Below are positions 15,191-22,159 of a stretch of DNA of 64,000 nt, in pieces. Origin of the DNA: Pseudolactococcus reticulitermitis (GTDB lineage: Bacteria; Bacillota; Bacilli; Lactobacillales; Streptococcaceae). Made by a program: the position numbers and the translations under genes. The stretch lies in the NCBI RefSeq assembly GCF_002260845.1, contig NZ_BEDT01000002.1, positions 124,001 through 188,000 of the forward strand. Reading direction: 5' to 3'. Under the pieces are notes generated by a model that worked only from the letters and a program-made list of their open reading frames with translations, was not told the DNA's origin and did no database searches. The first letter of the stretch is position 1. Every line of letters starts with the position of its first letter.

Positions 15191-16686
15191 GCAGTGACTT
15201 TAAAATAAAATTTGGCGATTTGATGCTGTCAGATTATTTCGATTTGACGAGTTATCCAATCGGTAGAAATAACAAGCGCATTACAAACACGACATCACAG
15301 CTTGCTAATGGTGTTGAAATCCTGAGTAGTCGATACGAAGAAAAGATGATTGAGCTGAAGATATTCTCGAATAATCGTTCAGTAAGGGAAATTGATGATG
15401 TCATTTCGCAGGCGATCAATCAAGGAGCCCAAAAACTTGTCTTTAGCGATTTTCCGAACGAATACTATTTGGCAAAACTAGATGGCGATGCTGCGATGTA
15501 TCGGGAGTTGGAGAACAAGTCGGTAGTAGGTACTTTAAATTTTATCGTACCTGATGGCCTAAGTCACCCCGATGAGATAAAAGGCCCCTACACAGCAACA
15601 CAAGGCGCTGATGGTCGTTATAGCGTAACTGTAGTCAATGAGGGGAGTGTGGATGCACCTATCACGATGACGGCAACGATGAATGCCGAAAACGGTTATG
15701 TCGGGATGTACACGGATTATGCTATCACGGGAATTGGGAATAAAGAGGAAACGGATGGCGTAGATTATCAACAAACTGAAACGTTTTTGGATACAACTGC
15801 CTTCAATGGAGCTGGATGGTCGAACTGGTCGGGCACTTACACACCAGATGCACGGTTTGATTTATCGGGTACGCTTGGCGTTTCTGGGTCTGCTGGGCAA
15901 TCAGGCTTGCGCCTAGCAACAACTGGCGGTAATAAAGGACTTTTCAACGGCGGCGGAAAGATTTACACTTTACCAGCGGACAGTGAAGGAGCGATTGGTG
16001 CGAAGAACTTTTACGCTTGGTGGGATACCTTTTTCTGGGCTGGAAAAATGGGACAAACGGCTGTGCAGGACATTATTTTTTGGTCGGGTAATGAAATCAT
16101 CGCCCGCTGGCTTGTGTTGAAAACTGATAAAAACGGAAACAGCGCAGTCTGTAGAGCTTCATACAATGATGGGACGGGCATCAAAAATTTACCAAAATAT
16201 GATTTTACTTTTAAATCATCTCACTTGGACACAGAGAACCCTTTCAATCAGTCAAGAGGGGCTATGGACTTTCTGAAAGAGGGAGCTAAAATCCAATTTC
16301 ACTATTGGGGGCAATATCCAAGCGTTATCGTGCCTTATCTTGCAGACAAGCAAGTGACGAAAGTCTCGATGGTACTTGCCAACTATGATAAGCGTACAGG
16401 CGATAATTATGTGACACATAACGCCATTCAAAAGTTACAAATCCGAAAACTAAAAGTTGATAAGTGGCGTGACGTCCCTAACAGATTTAGCGATGGAGAT
16501 ATTGTCAAAATGACCGGAGCAGATAGCAAAGTCTACGTCAATGGCATGCCAAAGTTGACTGAAAAAGCAGATGGTTCTAACTTGTTTTCCGTTCCGCCAG
16601 GGGAAACAACGATCTACTTTCAATGCTCGGATTGGTGCGCTGAACCGCCAACCTACAAAATAGAATTTAAGGAGGCTAACTTATAA
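15187..16686 (+). CDS. Distal tail protein Dit, enlarged
   Basis: A 499-residue distal tail protein, the hub joining tail tube to baseplate. The N-terminal Siphovirus tail domain (about residues 1-170: DYFDLTSYPIGRNNKR, then VVGTLNFIVPDGLSHPDEIK) is recognisable. Classical Dit proteins are about 250-300 residues. The extra 200 residues at about 190-400 (GWSNWSGTYTPDARFDLSG..., glycine- and aromatic-rich) look like an inserted carbohydrate-binding module, as in so-called evolved Dits. The C-terminus returns to the Dit beta domain. Overlaps both neighbours, so it is translationally coupled. Confidence 0.85.
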   Translation: MSSDFKIKFGDLMLSDYFDLTSYPIGRNNKRITNTTSQLANGVEILSSRYEEKMIELKIFSNNRSVREIDDVISQAINQGAQKLVFSDFPNEYYLAKLDGDAAMYRELENKSVVGTLNFIVPDGLSHPDEIKGPYTATQGADGRYSVTVVNEGSVDAPITMTATMNAENGYVGMYTDYAITGIGNKEETDGVDYQQTETFLDTTAFNGAGWSNWSGTYTPDARFDLSGTLGVSGSAGQSGLRLATTGGNKGLFNGGGKIYTLPADSEGAIGAKNFYAWWDTFFWAGKMGQTAVQDIIFWSGNEIIARWLVLKTDKNGNSAVCRASYNDGTGIKNLPKYDFTFKSSHLDTENPFNQSRGAMDFLKEGAKIQFHYWGQYPSVIVPYLADKQVTKVSMVLANYDKRTGDNYVTHNAIQKLQIRKLKVDKWRDVPNRFSDGDIVKMTGADSKVYVNGMPKLTEKADGSNLFSVPPGETTIYFQCSDWCAEPPTYKIEFKEANL

Positions 16687-19529
16687 TGCAATTTCATATT
16701 TTGGATGAAAATTTCTCGCCAGTCGCTATCATGGACAACGATTTACCCGACGCCATCCATTTTAGGAAGTCTAAGTTTCATCGATTTTTGATTGGCTCAG
16801 CCGACTTTTTGGATTTTGAAACATCTAAATTACACACAGATTCCGGAATGTTTCGGGTCGGCTACTGGATTGCCTTTGAGTATAATAATCGAGATAATTT
16901 GCTTTACATCACGCAAATCGATGAAGCTGAACGTGATAAGACAATGGCCATCTCAGCCATCAGCCTAAATCTTGACCTAAACCTTGAAATAACACCACCA
17001 TTTTATGCAGATGTGGCGCGTCCGTTTAGTTGGTATTTTGATCGCATCATGCACGATACAGGTTATGAGATTGGTGCCAATGAGATTTCAAACTTGACTC
17101 GCAAACTTTCGTGGGATAGCGAAATGAGCCATCGTGCGTTTTTACAATCAGTAGCGACACAGTTTGATAATGCTGAACTTGATTATGAGGTGCAACTCAA
17201 TTCGGACTTTTCTATCAAAAAACGTTTGGTGCATATCAAGAAAAAAGTCGGCGAAGTTCGGGAAGATATCGAACTGCGCTATGGCAAGAATGTTCGGACG
17301 ATTAAGCGGACGACTGATATTAGCGAAATTTGCACGGCAGTATGCCCGACGTCAAAAGATGATAACGATAAAGTCACAACGATTGCGAATTTGGCGAATT
17401 GGCAGGAATTAGATGCGCGTGGTGAGGTGAAATTTTTCCATACCAAAGGCGAAAACTTTATCAAAGCACCGCAAGCTAATGCACGTTTTGGCAATCGGGG
17501 GAACAATGTCAACGGCGGTGGTTATATCGTCTATAATTTTAGCCACGATAAGATTTCTCAAAGTGAATTATTTAATCGAGCAAAAACGTACCTCGAAGAG
17601 CACAGCGTGCCTGCTATCAATTATGAGGTAGAAGGTCGGACCGGCGCAAATATCGGCGACACGGTCAAGATTGTTGATGATGGCTACACAACGCAGCTGA
17701 TATTGTCGGCTCGGGTGTTAGAGCAGGTCATTAGTTTTGACGATGCGACGGTGGAAGCTGCGACGTTTGGTAATTACAAAGCCCTGCAGTCTCAAATATC
17801 AGCTGAATTGATTGCGAAAATGCAACAGCTGGCCGAGGAGAATGCACCTTACAAAGCTGTCACCTTAACGACAAATGGTCTGACATTCAAGAACTCTGCC
17901 GGGACGACTACTTTGACCGCTAGACTTTACAAGGGTAGCAAAGAGATAGCACCCGAAAAGTACGAATGGACAATCGATGGCGCTAGTATTTCAGGCGATG
18001 GCGAGCAGCACGAGATCACGGCAGATGATATCGACAGTAAAGCTGTTGTTCGCTGGTCTGCAGTGATTAATGGTAATGTGGTGGCATTTGATGAGGTCAC
18101 AATTATTGATGTGTCGGATGGTGTTGATGGCGAGAGTCCGACCATCACAGTAAATCCTGACACGAGCTTAACTATAACTGATAAAGATGGCGAGGTTACC
18201 ACGCCAGTACTCAAAGGTGATGATGGTGTTGATGGTGAGAGTCCGACCATCACAGTAAATCCTGACACGAGCTTAACCATAACCGGTAAAGATGGCGAGG
18301 TCACCACGCCAGTACTCAAAGGTGGGGATGGTACAAGTGGCATATTATTGAGTGATACACCGCCAGAAGCACCAGAAATCGGGCAACTCTGGCAAGATGT
18401 GTCATCAGAAGTACAGCTGATTAAAAAATGGAATGGCGATGATTGGGTGATATGGGAATTATATGTCGAAAATCTGAATGCTAATAACTTATCAGCCATA
18501 TCGCCAAATCTTGGCACCATTACGGGCGGGAGCTATTTAAGTTGGAACTATTTCGCAAATAGAAATTATGATGGTGAAAAATATAGCGGTAGTATAAATG
18601 CCATCTATCTCTATAATGGTGAGCTGAGAACTATGCGATTTACTGCGGAATCAATAGATGAAAATACCACATTAAACTCTGTAGTAACTTCTACATTCCC
18701 TGATTATATAGAAGGTCAGTCTACAAATGGAGGAAACATAGATTCGTACGCCATGAATCTTCAAAGACAAATTGATGACGGTCTTGCAGGTTATCCAGAT
18801 AGATTAGTTGGAGCCAGTTTCAAAGATATCATAACTGATATGAATAGCGAGTATATATATTCCAAACAGTATACATCTATTGATGATCATCTATATGATG
18901 TCTATACGGGAACTGTTAGAGGGTACGGCTATGACAGTACATTTTCTATATATGCGAAAGATAAATTAGATCTTAGTTCTTACTCAGAAACGTCATTATC
19001 AGGAAGAAGCAGTGTGTATATAAGCTCAATAGGACCAGTGGTTATAGAGTCATCAACAATATTAATCGGTGGAGCAACCGTAGGAACTTCTGATATACGA
19101 ACGCCTAGAAATGATAGGCCGAGAATACCTGTATTCAATGAAATTTTCAACGGCAAATATACGGCGATGTCTAATACTGAAGCAACGTTGAAACAGCTTG
19201 GTGATTTGACAAACGCTAAATATCTGCACTTAGATTTGCTTTGCTACAATAAGACACAACATGTCGTGATGGATATCAGTAATTCTCAGTCCAACTTTGA
19301 TCCAAAGTGGAAGTACTCAGCTCAAACCGTCGTACCCGAGTTTAATGTGACATCGTCAGGGAGGTTTAGGTTATGGGAAGTTGAATTACTATGTACTGGT
19401 GCGGTTCAAGGTTCTCAGTTTCGTTTTGGACAAACGAGATTTGTATCAGGTGGCCAGAATGATTGGAATGTAGCTGATGATACAAATAGGAGTAACATTT
19501 TTGTTCATAGGATCACAGTGGAATACTAA
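16686..19529 (+). CDS. Tail-associated protein Tal / receptor-binding protein
   Basis: A 947-residue baseplate protein. The N-terminal ~380 residues match the phage endopeptidase-tail (Tal) family, including ISQSELFNRAKTYLEEHS and IGDTVKIVDDGY. An Ig-like or linker region follows (about 400-475). Then come two exact-length 35-residue repeats (DGVDGESPTITVNPDTS...TPVLKG). The C-terminal ~380 residues are beta-rich and show no family I know; they probably form the host-binding tip. No separate receptor-binding gene follows, so this protein and Dit likely carry adhesion. Confidence 0.85.
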   Translation: MQFHILDENFSPVAIMDNDLPDAIHFRKSKFHRFLIGSADFLDFETSKLHTDSGMFRVGYWIAFEYNNRDNLLYITQIDEAERDKTMAISAISLNLDLNLEITPPFYADVARPFSWYFDRIMHDTGYEIGANEISNLTRKLSWDSEMSHRAFLQSVATQFDNAELDYEVQLNSDFSIKKRLVHIKKKVGEVREDIELRYGKNVRTIKRTTDISEICTAVCPTSKDDNDKVTTIANLANWQELDARGEVKFFHTKGENFIKAPQANARFGNRGNNVNGGGYIVYNFSHDKISQSELFNRAKTYLEEHSVPAINYEVEGRTGANIGDTVKIVDDGYTTQLILSARVLEQVISFDDATVEAATFGNYKALQSQISAELIAKMQQLAEENAPYKAVTLTTNGLTFKNSAGTTTLTARLYKGSKEIAPEKYEWTIDGASISGDGEQHEITADDIDSKAVVRWSAVINGNVVAFDEVTIIDVSDGVDGESPTITVNPDTSLTITDKDGEVTTPVLKGDDGVDGESPTITVNPDTSLTITGKDGEVTTPVLKGGDGTSGILLSDTPPEAPEIGQLWQDVSSEVQLIKKWNGDDWVIWELYVENLNANNLSAISPNLGTITGGSYLSWNYFANRNYDGEKYSGSINAIYLYNGELRTMRFTAESIDENTTLNSVVTSTFPDYIEGQSTNGGNIDSYAMNLQRQIDDGLAGYPDRLVGASFKDIITDMNSEYIYSKQYTSIDDHLYDVYTGTVRGYGYDSTFSIYAKDKLDLSSYSETSLSGRSSVYISSIGPVVIESSTILIGGATVGTSDIRTPRNDRPRIPVFNEIFNGKYTAMSNTEATLKQLGDLTNAKYLHLDLLCYNKTQHVVMDISNSQSNFDPKWKYSAQTVVPEFNVTSSGRFRLWEVELLCTGAVQGSQFRFGQTRFVSGGQNDWNVADDTNRSNIFVHRITVEY
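18117..18326 (+). repeat. Two tandem 105-bp repeats in Tal gene
   Basis: 18117-18221 and 18222-18326 encode the same 35-residue unit with only a few base changes (DKDG versus GKDG, end GDD versus GGD). The unit begins DGVDGESPTITVNPD and resembles the G-rich spacer units of phage tail fibres. It could vary in number by slippage. Confidence 0.9.
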
Positions 19530-19552
19530 GATTAGAAAGAGGAAAAAATATT

Positions 19553-19915
19553 TTGGAGTTTATGGATAAATTGGCAGAGGTCAACTCGGTCATGCTCGCT
19601 GTATTTGGCATCAGTTTTTTTGGTTCTATCAGGTCGCTAACTAAAGCGTTGCTGAGACAACAGGATAAGAGACAACAAGAAAAAGAGTTACTAAAAAGCT
19701 CGTTTTTGATGCTCAAAGATTCGCAGTTGGCGATATTACACAACAAGATTTACACAAATTGCGGCGAGTTTTTGGAAGCTGGATATATCTCGATTGACGA
19801 TTTAGATGACTTAAATTATCTTTTTAATGCTTATAAGTCTTTAGGCGGTAATGGAACCGGCGAAACGCTTTATAATAAGGTTGTCGCTTTACCTAACAAA
19901 AATGAAGGGAGGTGA
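19553..19915 (+). CDS. Phage lysis-region protein with N-terminal membrane helix
   Basis: About 120 residues. One hydrophobic segment lies near the N-terminus (LAVFGISFFGSI), then a charged helical region (KALLRQQDKRQQEKELL), and a conserved-looking C-terminus (EFLEAGYISIDDLDDLNYLFNAYKSL) of a kind common next to holins. Start is TTG 19553 with AGAGGA upstream, or ATG 19562 with GGAG 3 bases away; I cannot decide. A holin-associated role is inferred from position. Confidence 0.75.
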   Translation: MEFMDKLAEVNSVMLAVFGISFFGSIRSLTKALLRQQDKRQQEKELLKSSFLMLKDSQLAILHNKIYTNCGEFLEAGYISIDDLDDLNYLFNAYKSLGGNGTGETLYNKVVALPNKNEGR

Positions 19916-19919
19916 GATA

Positions 19920-20132
19920 GTGAAAAATAAAACTTATGATGCGCTTAAAAATCTGGTGCTTGGCGGATTGCCAATCTTGATCACCTTCCTGAGTTCGCTG
20001 GAATTTGAAAAAGCAACGACCATTGTGGCTGCGCTAACTGCTGCACTTGGACTGGCCACGATTGTCGCAAAAAATATCTATGACAAAAACGATGATGGAA
20101 AAGTCGACTGGAAAGATTTGTCGGATGATTGA
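19920..20132 (+). CDS. Phage holin
   Basis: A 70-residue holin starting at GTG 19920 behind GGAGGTGAG. Two hydrophobic segments (about residues 11-26 and 33-52) are separated by a short turn. The C-terminus contains DKNDDGKVDWKD, which fits the 12-residue calcium-binding EF-hand loop spacing. Small class holins of r1t type have this shape. It permeabilises the membrane so that the endolysin two genes downstream can reach the wall. Confidence 0.82.
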   Translation: MKNKTYDALKNLVLGGLPILITFLSSLEFEKATTIVAALTAALGLATIVAKNIYDKNDDGKVDWKDLSDD

Positions 20133-20217
20133 GGTCATTGTACTTATCACAACGACACTCACGTTCACTCTACTTGCGACTAGATCAATCGCAAGTTTAT
20201 TAAAAAAAGGAGATTGA
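20125..20217 (+). CDS. Tiny membrane peptide overlapping holin 3' end
   Basis: A 30-residue ORF, ATG at 20125, out of frame with the last codons of the holin gene. It starts MIEVIVLITTTLTF, is almost wholly hydrophobic, and ends ASLLKKGD. A weak GGAAAG site is about 10 bases upstream. It could be a second lysis peptide translated by coupling to the holin, or may not be expressed. Confidence 0.35.
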   Translation: MIEVIVLITTTLTFTLLATRSIASLLKKGD

Positions 20218-20219
20218 AA

Positions 20220-20417
20220 ATGAACTTGAAAGACCTTGCTAAAAAAGCTATCGAAAACAGTGATAGCTTGACAGATGCAACTAACCAGGCAAAGAAAAGG
20301 ACGGCGGTGGCTTTTATCAATAAAGAGTTGATTGATGGTGGCGAATATACAGCTGAAACTTTACCCATACAAGAAATCGACGAAACGATCGAGGAGGTGT
20401 TAGATGACAGCAAATAA
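20220..20417 (+). CDS. Small phage protein before endolysin (65 aa)
   Basis: Starts MNLKDLAKKAIENSDS at ATG 20220 with AAAGGAG upstream. It is soluble, charged and helical, with an acidic end (EIDETIEEVLDDSK). It overlaps the endolysin start by 14 bases. No family recognised. It may control or accompany lysis given its place between holin and endolysin. Confidence 0.7.
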   Translation: MNLKDLAKKAIENSDSLTDATNQAKKRTAVAFINKELIDGGEYTAETLPIQEIDETIEEVLDDSK

Positions 20418-21246
20418 CAATTTAGCAGTGTCATGGTTTGATAATCGCAAAGGTAAACTTACCTACTCCATGTACGGCAGCCGAAATGGCACAGACGGAA
20501 CGGCGGATTGCTCGGGATCTACCACGCAAGCGATCAAAGATTCTGGCGGTAGTCAATATGCCTATCTTTACAGCACAGTCACGCTTGCTAGCTACTTGAG
20601 CCAAAATGGCTATACTCGCATTTCCGCGAATGAATCCTGGGATGCGCAGCGTGGCGATGTCGTCTTGATGAGCTGGGGGCCTAGCATGGCATACAGTAGT
20701 GGTGCAGGTGGCCATGTCGGACTCATGAAAGATGCGTCGGTATTCATTTCTGTCGATTATTGGACAGGTGGTCAAGCAGGAACAGCAGTATCTGAACATG
20801 ATTGGAACTACTACTATAGCGTCCAAAAACCAATGTATATCGAGGTTTGGCGGGTTAAAAGTATGACACCAGCACCGCCTAAACCACAACCAGCTACGTA
20901 TATCGGAACATCTGCCCACGTCCAAGGCGTCGGCTGGAAGAACTACACGCAAACGATTGGCACAACTGGTAAGAGCTTGCGACTTGAAGCATTTGTCGTG
21001 CCTGCTGGCGTTGAGGGCGAGGGTCATGTCGAGAAACTAGGATGGACTGGACGGCGTAAGTCTGGCGAGATTATCGGAACGGCAGGCAGTTCAAAACGCC
21101 TTGAAGCGATTAAGCTGTATGGTAATATCAAGTACCGCGTGCACGTCCAAGGAATTGGATGGACTGGCTGGGTCGAGAGTGGTCAGCAAGCTGGCACAAC
21201 CGGTCAATCAAAACGAATTGAAGCAATTGAGATTGTTAAAAAATAA
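20404..21246 (+). CDS. Endolysin with CHAP/NlpC-like domain and ChW repeats
   Basis: A 280-residue peptidoglycan hydrolase. The N-terminal catalytic domain (residues 1-155) is of the phage peptidoglycan hydrolase (Amidase_5/NlpC-P60) type, with nucleophile Cys36 in ADCSG and His104 in GGHVGLM. A proline-rich linker (TPAPPKPQP) leads to three ChW-like (clostridial hydrophobic W) repeats from about 170 on (VQGVGWKNY, KLGWTGRRKSGEIIGT, GIGWTGWVESGQQAGT) for wall binding. No signal peptide, so it depends on the holin. GAGGAGG precedes ATG 20404. Confidence 0.92.
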   Translation: MTANNNLAVSWFDNRKGKLTYSMYGSRNGTDGTADCSGSTTQAIKDSGGSQYAYLYSTVTLASYLSQNGYTRISANESWDAQRGDVVLMSWGPSMAYSSGAGGHVGLMKDASVFISVDYWTGGQAGTAVSEHDWNYYYSVQKPMYIEVWRVKSMTPAPPKPQPATYIGTSAHVQGVGWKNYTQTIGTTGKSLRLEAFVVPAGVEGEGHVEKLGWTGRRKSGEIIGTAGSSKRLEAIKLYGNIKYRVHVQGIGWTGWVESGQQAGTTGQSKRIEAIEIVKK

Positions 21247-21253
21247 TACTCTA

Positions 21254-21289
21254 AAAAAACCTTGTAGACGCTAGTCTACAAGGTTTTTT
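21254..21289 (+). terminator. Terminator of the late phage operon
   Basis: Perfect 16-bp stem AAAAAACCTTGTAGAC / GTCTACAAGGTTTTTT, loop GCTA. Its outer stem matches the terminator after the portal gene (2923-2958). Confidence 0.95.
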
Positions 21290-21326
21290 AGTTTGCAATT
21301 TGTTGGAAAAAATATTGATTTTTCTA

Positions 21327-21355
21327 TTGACTTTTGCAATGCAAAAGTGTAAAAT
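21327..21355 (+). promoter_or_regulatory. Promoter of accessory cassette 2 with palindromic operator
   Basis: TTGACT (21327-21332), a 17-base spacer, TAAAAT (21350-21355). The palindrome CTTTTGCA-A-TGCAAAAG (21331-21347) fills the spacer, a classic repressor-binding position; the ribbon-helix-helix protein at 21748 is the obvious candidate. The following 38 transcribed bases match cassette 1. Confidence 0.75.
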
Positions 21356-21415
21356 ATAGATATAGGGTTAGGAAAGAAAGGCTTAACCTGATAGGAAAAT
21401 AGAAAGGAAAAGGAG

Positions 21416-21511
21416 TTGAGAAAAAGAGTACGAAAAAAGTCAGCTAAGCTAACGGTAGAAATTACAATAAACCTGTTATGGCTTAAACTGACAGTAAAAA
21501 TCGAGCGGTAA
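21416..21511 (+). CDS. Short basic peptide ORF, cassette 2
   Basis: A 31-residue ORF from TTG 21416, starting MRKRVRKKSAKLTVEITINL and ending KLTVKIER. The KKSAKL stretch parallels KKKASKL in the cassette 1 peptide and the distance from the shared leader is similar. AAGGAG lies directly against the TTG with no spacer, so the start is doubtful and translation unproven. It is less hydrophobic than its cassette 1 counterpart; it may be a diverged or inactive version. Confidence 0.35.
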   Translation: MRKRVRKKSAKLTVEITINLLWLKLTVKIER

Positions 21512-21518
21512 GCTCAAA

Positions 21519-21561
21519 CTTGAATCAAGGCGGTGAGTGAAAGCACCTACCTTGGTTTAAG
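21519..21561. terminator. Long hairpin ending the cassette 2 leader RNA
   Basis: CTTGAATCAAGG pairs with CCTTGGTTTAAG (with G-U pairs), enclosing GGTG/CACC. It corresponds in place to the 3229-3259 hairpin of cassette 1 but lacks a following T-run, so termination is less sure. Confidence 0.5.
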
Positions 21562-21588
21562 TGTACCATTTTCTAAACGAGGTGTAAA
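21560..21588 (-). promoter_or_regulatory. Antisense promoter in cassette 2
   Basis: Minus strand TTTACA (21588-21583), a 17-base spacer, TACACT (21565-21560) with TGG before it (extended -10). It sits just downstream of the hairpin and points leftward, exactly as in cassette 1. Supports a convergent, antisense-regulated RNA pair. Confidence 0.5.
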
Positions 21589-21592
21589 TATT

Positions 21593-21733
21593 ATGACAAA
21601 GAAATTATATGAAAAAAAATCAAAAGATGGCAAGCGAACTTTTACAATCAGTAAAACAACTGGGAAAGAAAAAGTTCAATTTATCGTCGGGGCTTTAGCT
21701 ATAGGTTTAATTATTTGGTGGTTAGTCAAATGA
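21593..21733 (+). CDS. 46-residue membrane peptide, cassette 2
   Basis: Starts MTKKLYEKKSKDGKRTFTIS: a basic N-terminus, then one hydrophobic helix (VQFIVGALAIGLIIWWLVK) at the C-terminus. CGAGGTG is about 10 bases upstream of ATG 21593; an in-frame upstream GTG/ATG-type extension would run into the hairpin and is rejected. Its stop overlaps an ATG of the next gene. It corresponds in position to the peptide at 3291 in cassette 1. Function unknown. Confidence 0.6.
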   Translation: MTKKLYEKKSKDGKRTFTISKTTGKEKVQFIVGALAIGLIIWWLVK

Positions 21734-21747
21734 AGGAGCAGAAAAAA

Positions 21748-21909
21748 ATGGGTAGGCCAAGTCTATCTGATAAACCAAGCAAAAATATTATTTTTAGGCT
21801 TTCAGAGGATGAGGCTAAAAAATTTGATGAATATGCTGCGGAAAAAGGAAAGACAAAATCAAAGATACTTAGGGAATTTGTCTTGTCGTTAATTAGTGAT
21901 AAAAAATAG
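21748..21909 (+). CDS. Small ribbon-helix-helix protein, cassette 2
   Basis: A 53-residue CopG/Arc-like protein beginning MGRPSLSDKPSKN, then a strand (IIFRLSEDE) and helices (AKKFDEYAAEKG, SKILREFVLSLI). Start 21748 chosen because AAGGAG at 21733-21738 is 9 bases upstream and because the cassette 1 protein also starts MGRP; an ATG at 21730 is the alternative. It probably binds the palindrome in the cassette promoter. It is the last gene before the attachment site. Confidence 0.75.
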   Translation: MGRPSLSDKPSKNIIFRLSEDEAKKFDEYAAEKGKTKSKILREFVLSLISDKK

Positions 21910-21934
21910 GTAGCTATTGCGCGTGATAAAATGC

Positions 21935-21956
21935 TTGTGCCAAATTTGTGCCAAAT
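21935..21956 (+). repeat. Tandem 11-bp repeats near prophage end
   Basis: TTGTGCCAAAT occurs twice without a gap (21935-21945 and 21946-21956), 100 bases from the tRNA 3' end. Adjacent direct repeats next to an attachment site could be integrase arm-type binding sites. Inference only. Confidence 0.5.
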
Positions 21957-21995
21957 ATTTTTACAAAGTATTATTTTCTATTTCGGGTAAAACGT

Positions 21996-22024
21996 GAAAA
22001 CCCTTTTATAATAAGGGGTTTTGA
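21996..22024. terminator. Hairpin with A/T tails at prophage-tRNA junction
   Basis: GAAAACCCTT / AAGGGGTTTT with loop TTATAAT and one bulge. It can terminate transcription from either side. The rest of 21910-22055 contains no gene. Confidence 0.65.
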
Positions 22025-22055
22025 TTACGTATTATCGCCTATTTCGGTGTGTGTA

Positions 22056-22127
22056 TGTCCCCCGCCGGAATCGAACCAGCATCAAACCCTTAGGAGGGGC
22101 CCGTAATATCCGTTATACTAGAGGGAC
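22056..22127 (-). tRNA. trnR-CCU: tRNA-Arg (anticodon CCT)
   Basis: On the minus strand the gene starts GTCCCTC (22127) and ends GGGGGAC plus discriminator A. The acceptor stem pairs fully with one G-U. The anticodon stem-loop GGCCC-CTCCTAA-GGGTT gives anticodon CCT. The T-loop GGTTCGATTCC is standard. CCA is not encoded. Its 3' end faces the prophage, the usual polarity for a phage attachment site in a tRNA gene. Confidence 0.95.
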
Positions 22128-22159
22128 GGATAAATGGCGCATCGCCATTTGACATTATA

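Larger units (their letters stand above)
1..22056 (+). mobile_element. Siphovirus prophage, late half, ending at tRNA-Arg
   Basis: A contiguous rightward series of packaging, head, tail and lysis genes in the standard order of temperate siphophages of Gram-positive hosts. It starts inside the terminase and ends at the 3' end of a tRNA-Arg gene on the opposite strand. Integrase, repressor and replication genes are not in the window and should lie to the left. All core late genes visible are full length, so the structural half looks intact. Accessory genes at 2902-5028, 9800-10843 and 21327-21909 interrupt or follow the core. The exact right end is inferred from the tRNA; the matching left attachment copy cannot be seen. 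Confidence 0.9.

Noticed and set aside
17927-18520. 197-residue minus-strand ORF opposite the Tal repeats
   Set aside because: Its repeats are just the complement of the 105-bp duplication; Ser/Thr/Pro-rich shadow.
20431-21027. 198-residue minus-strand ORF opposite the endolysin
   Set aside because: Mirror of the endolysin coding strand; no ribosome site or promoter, and Cys/His/Arg-rich shadow composition.
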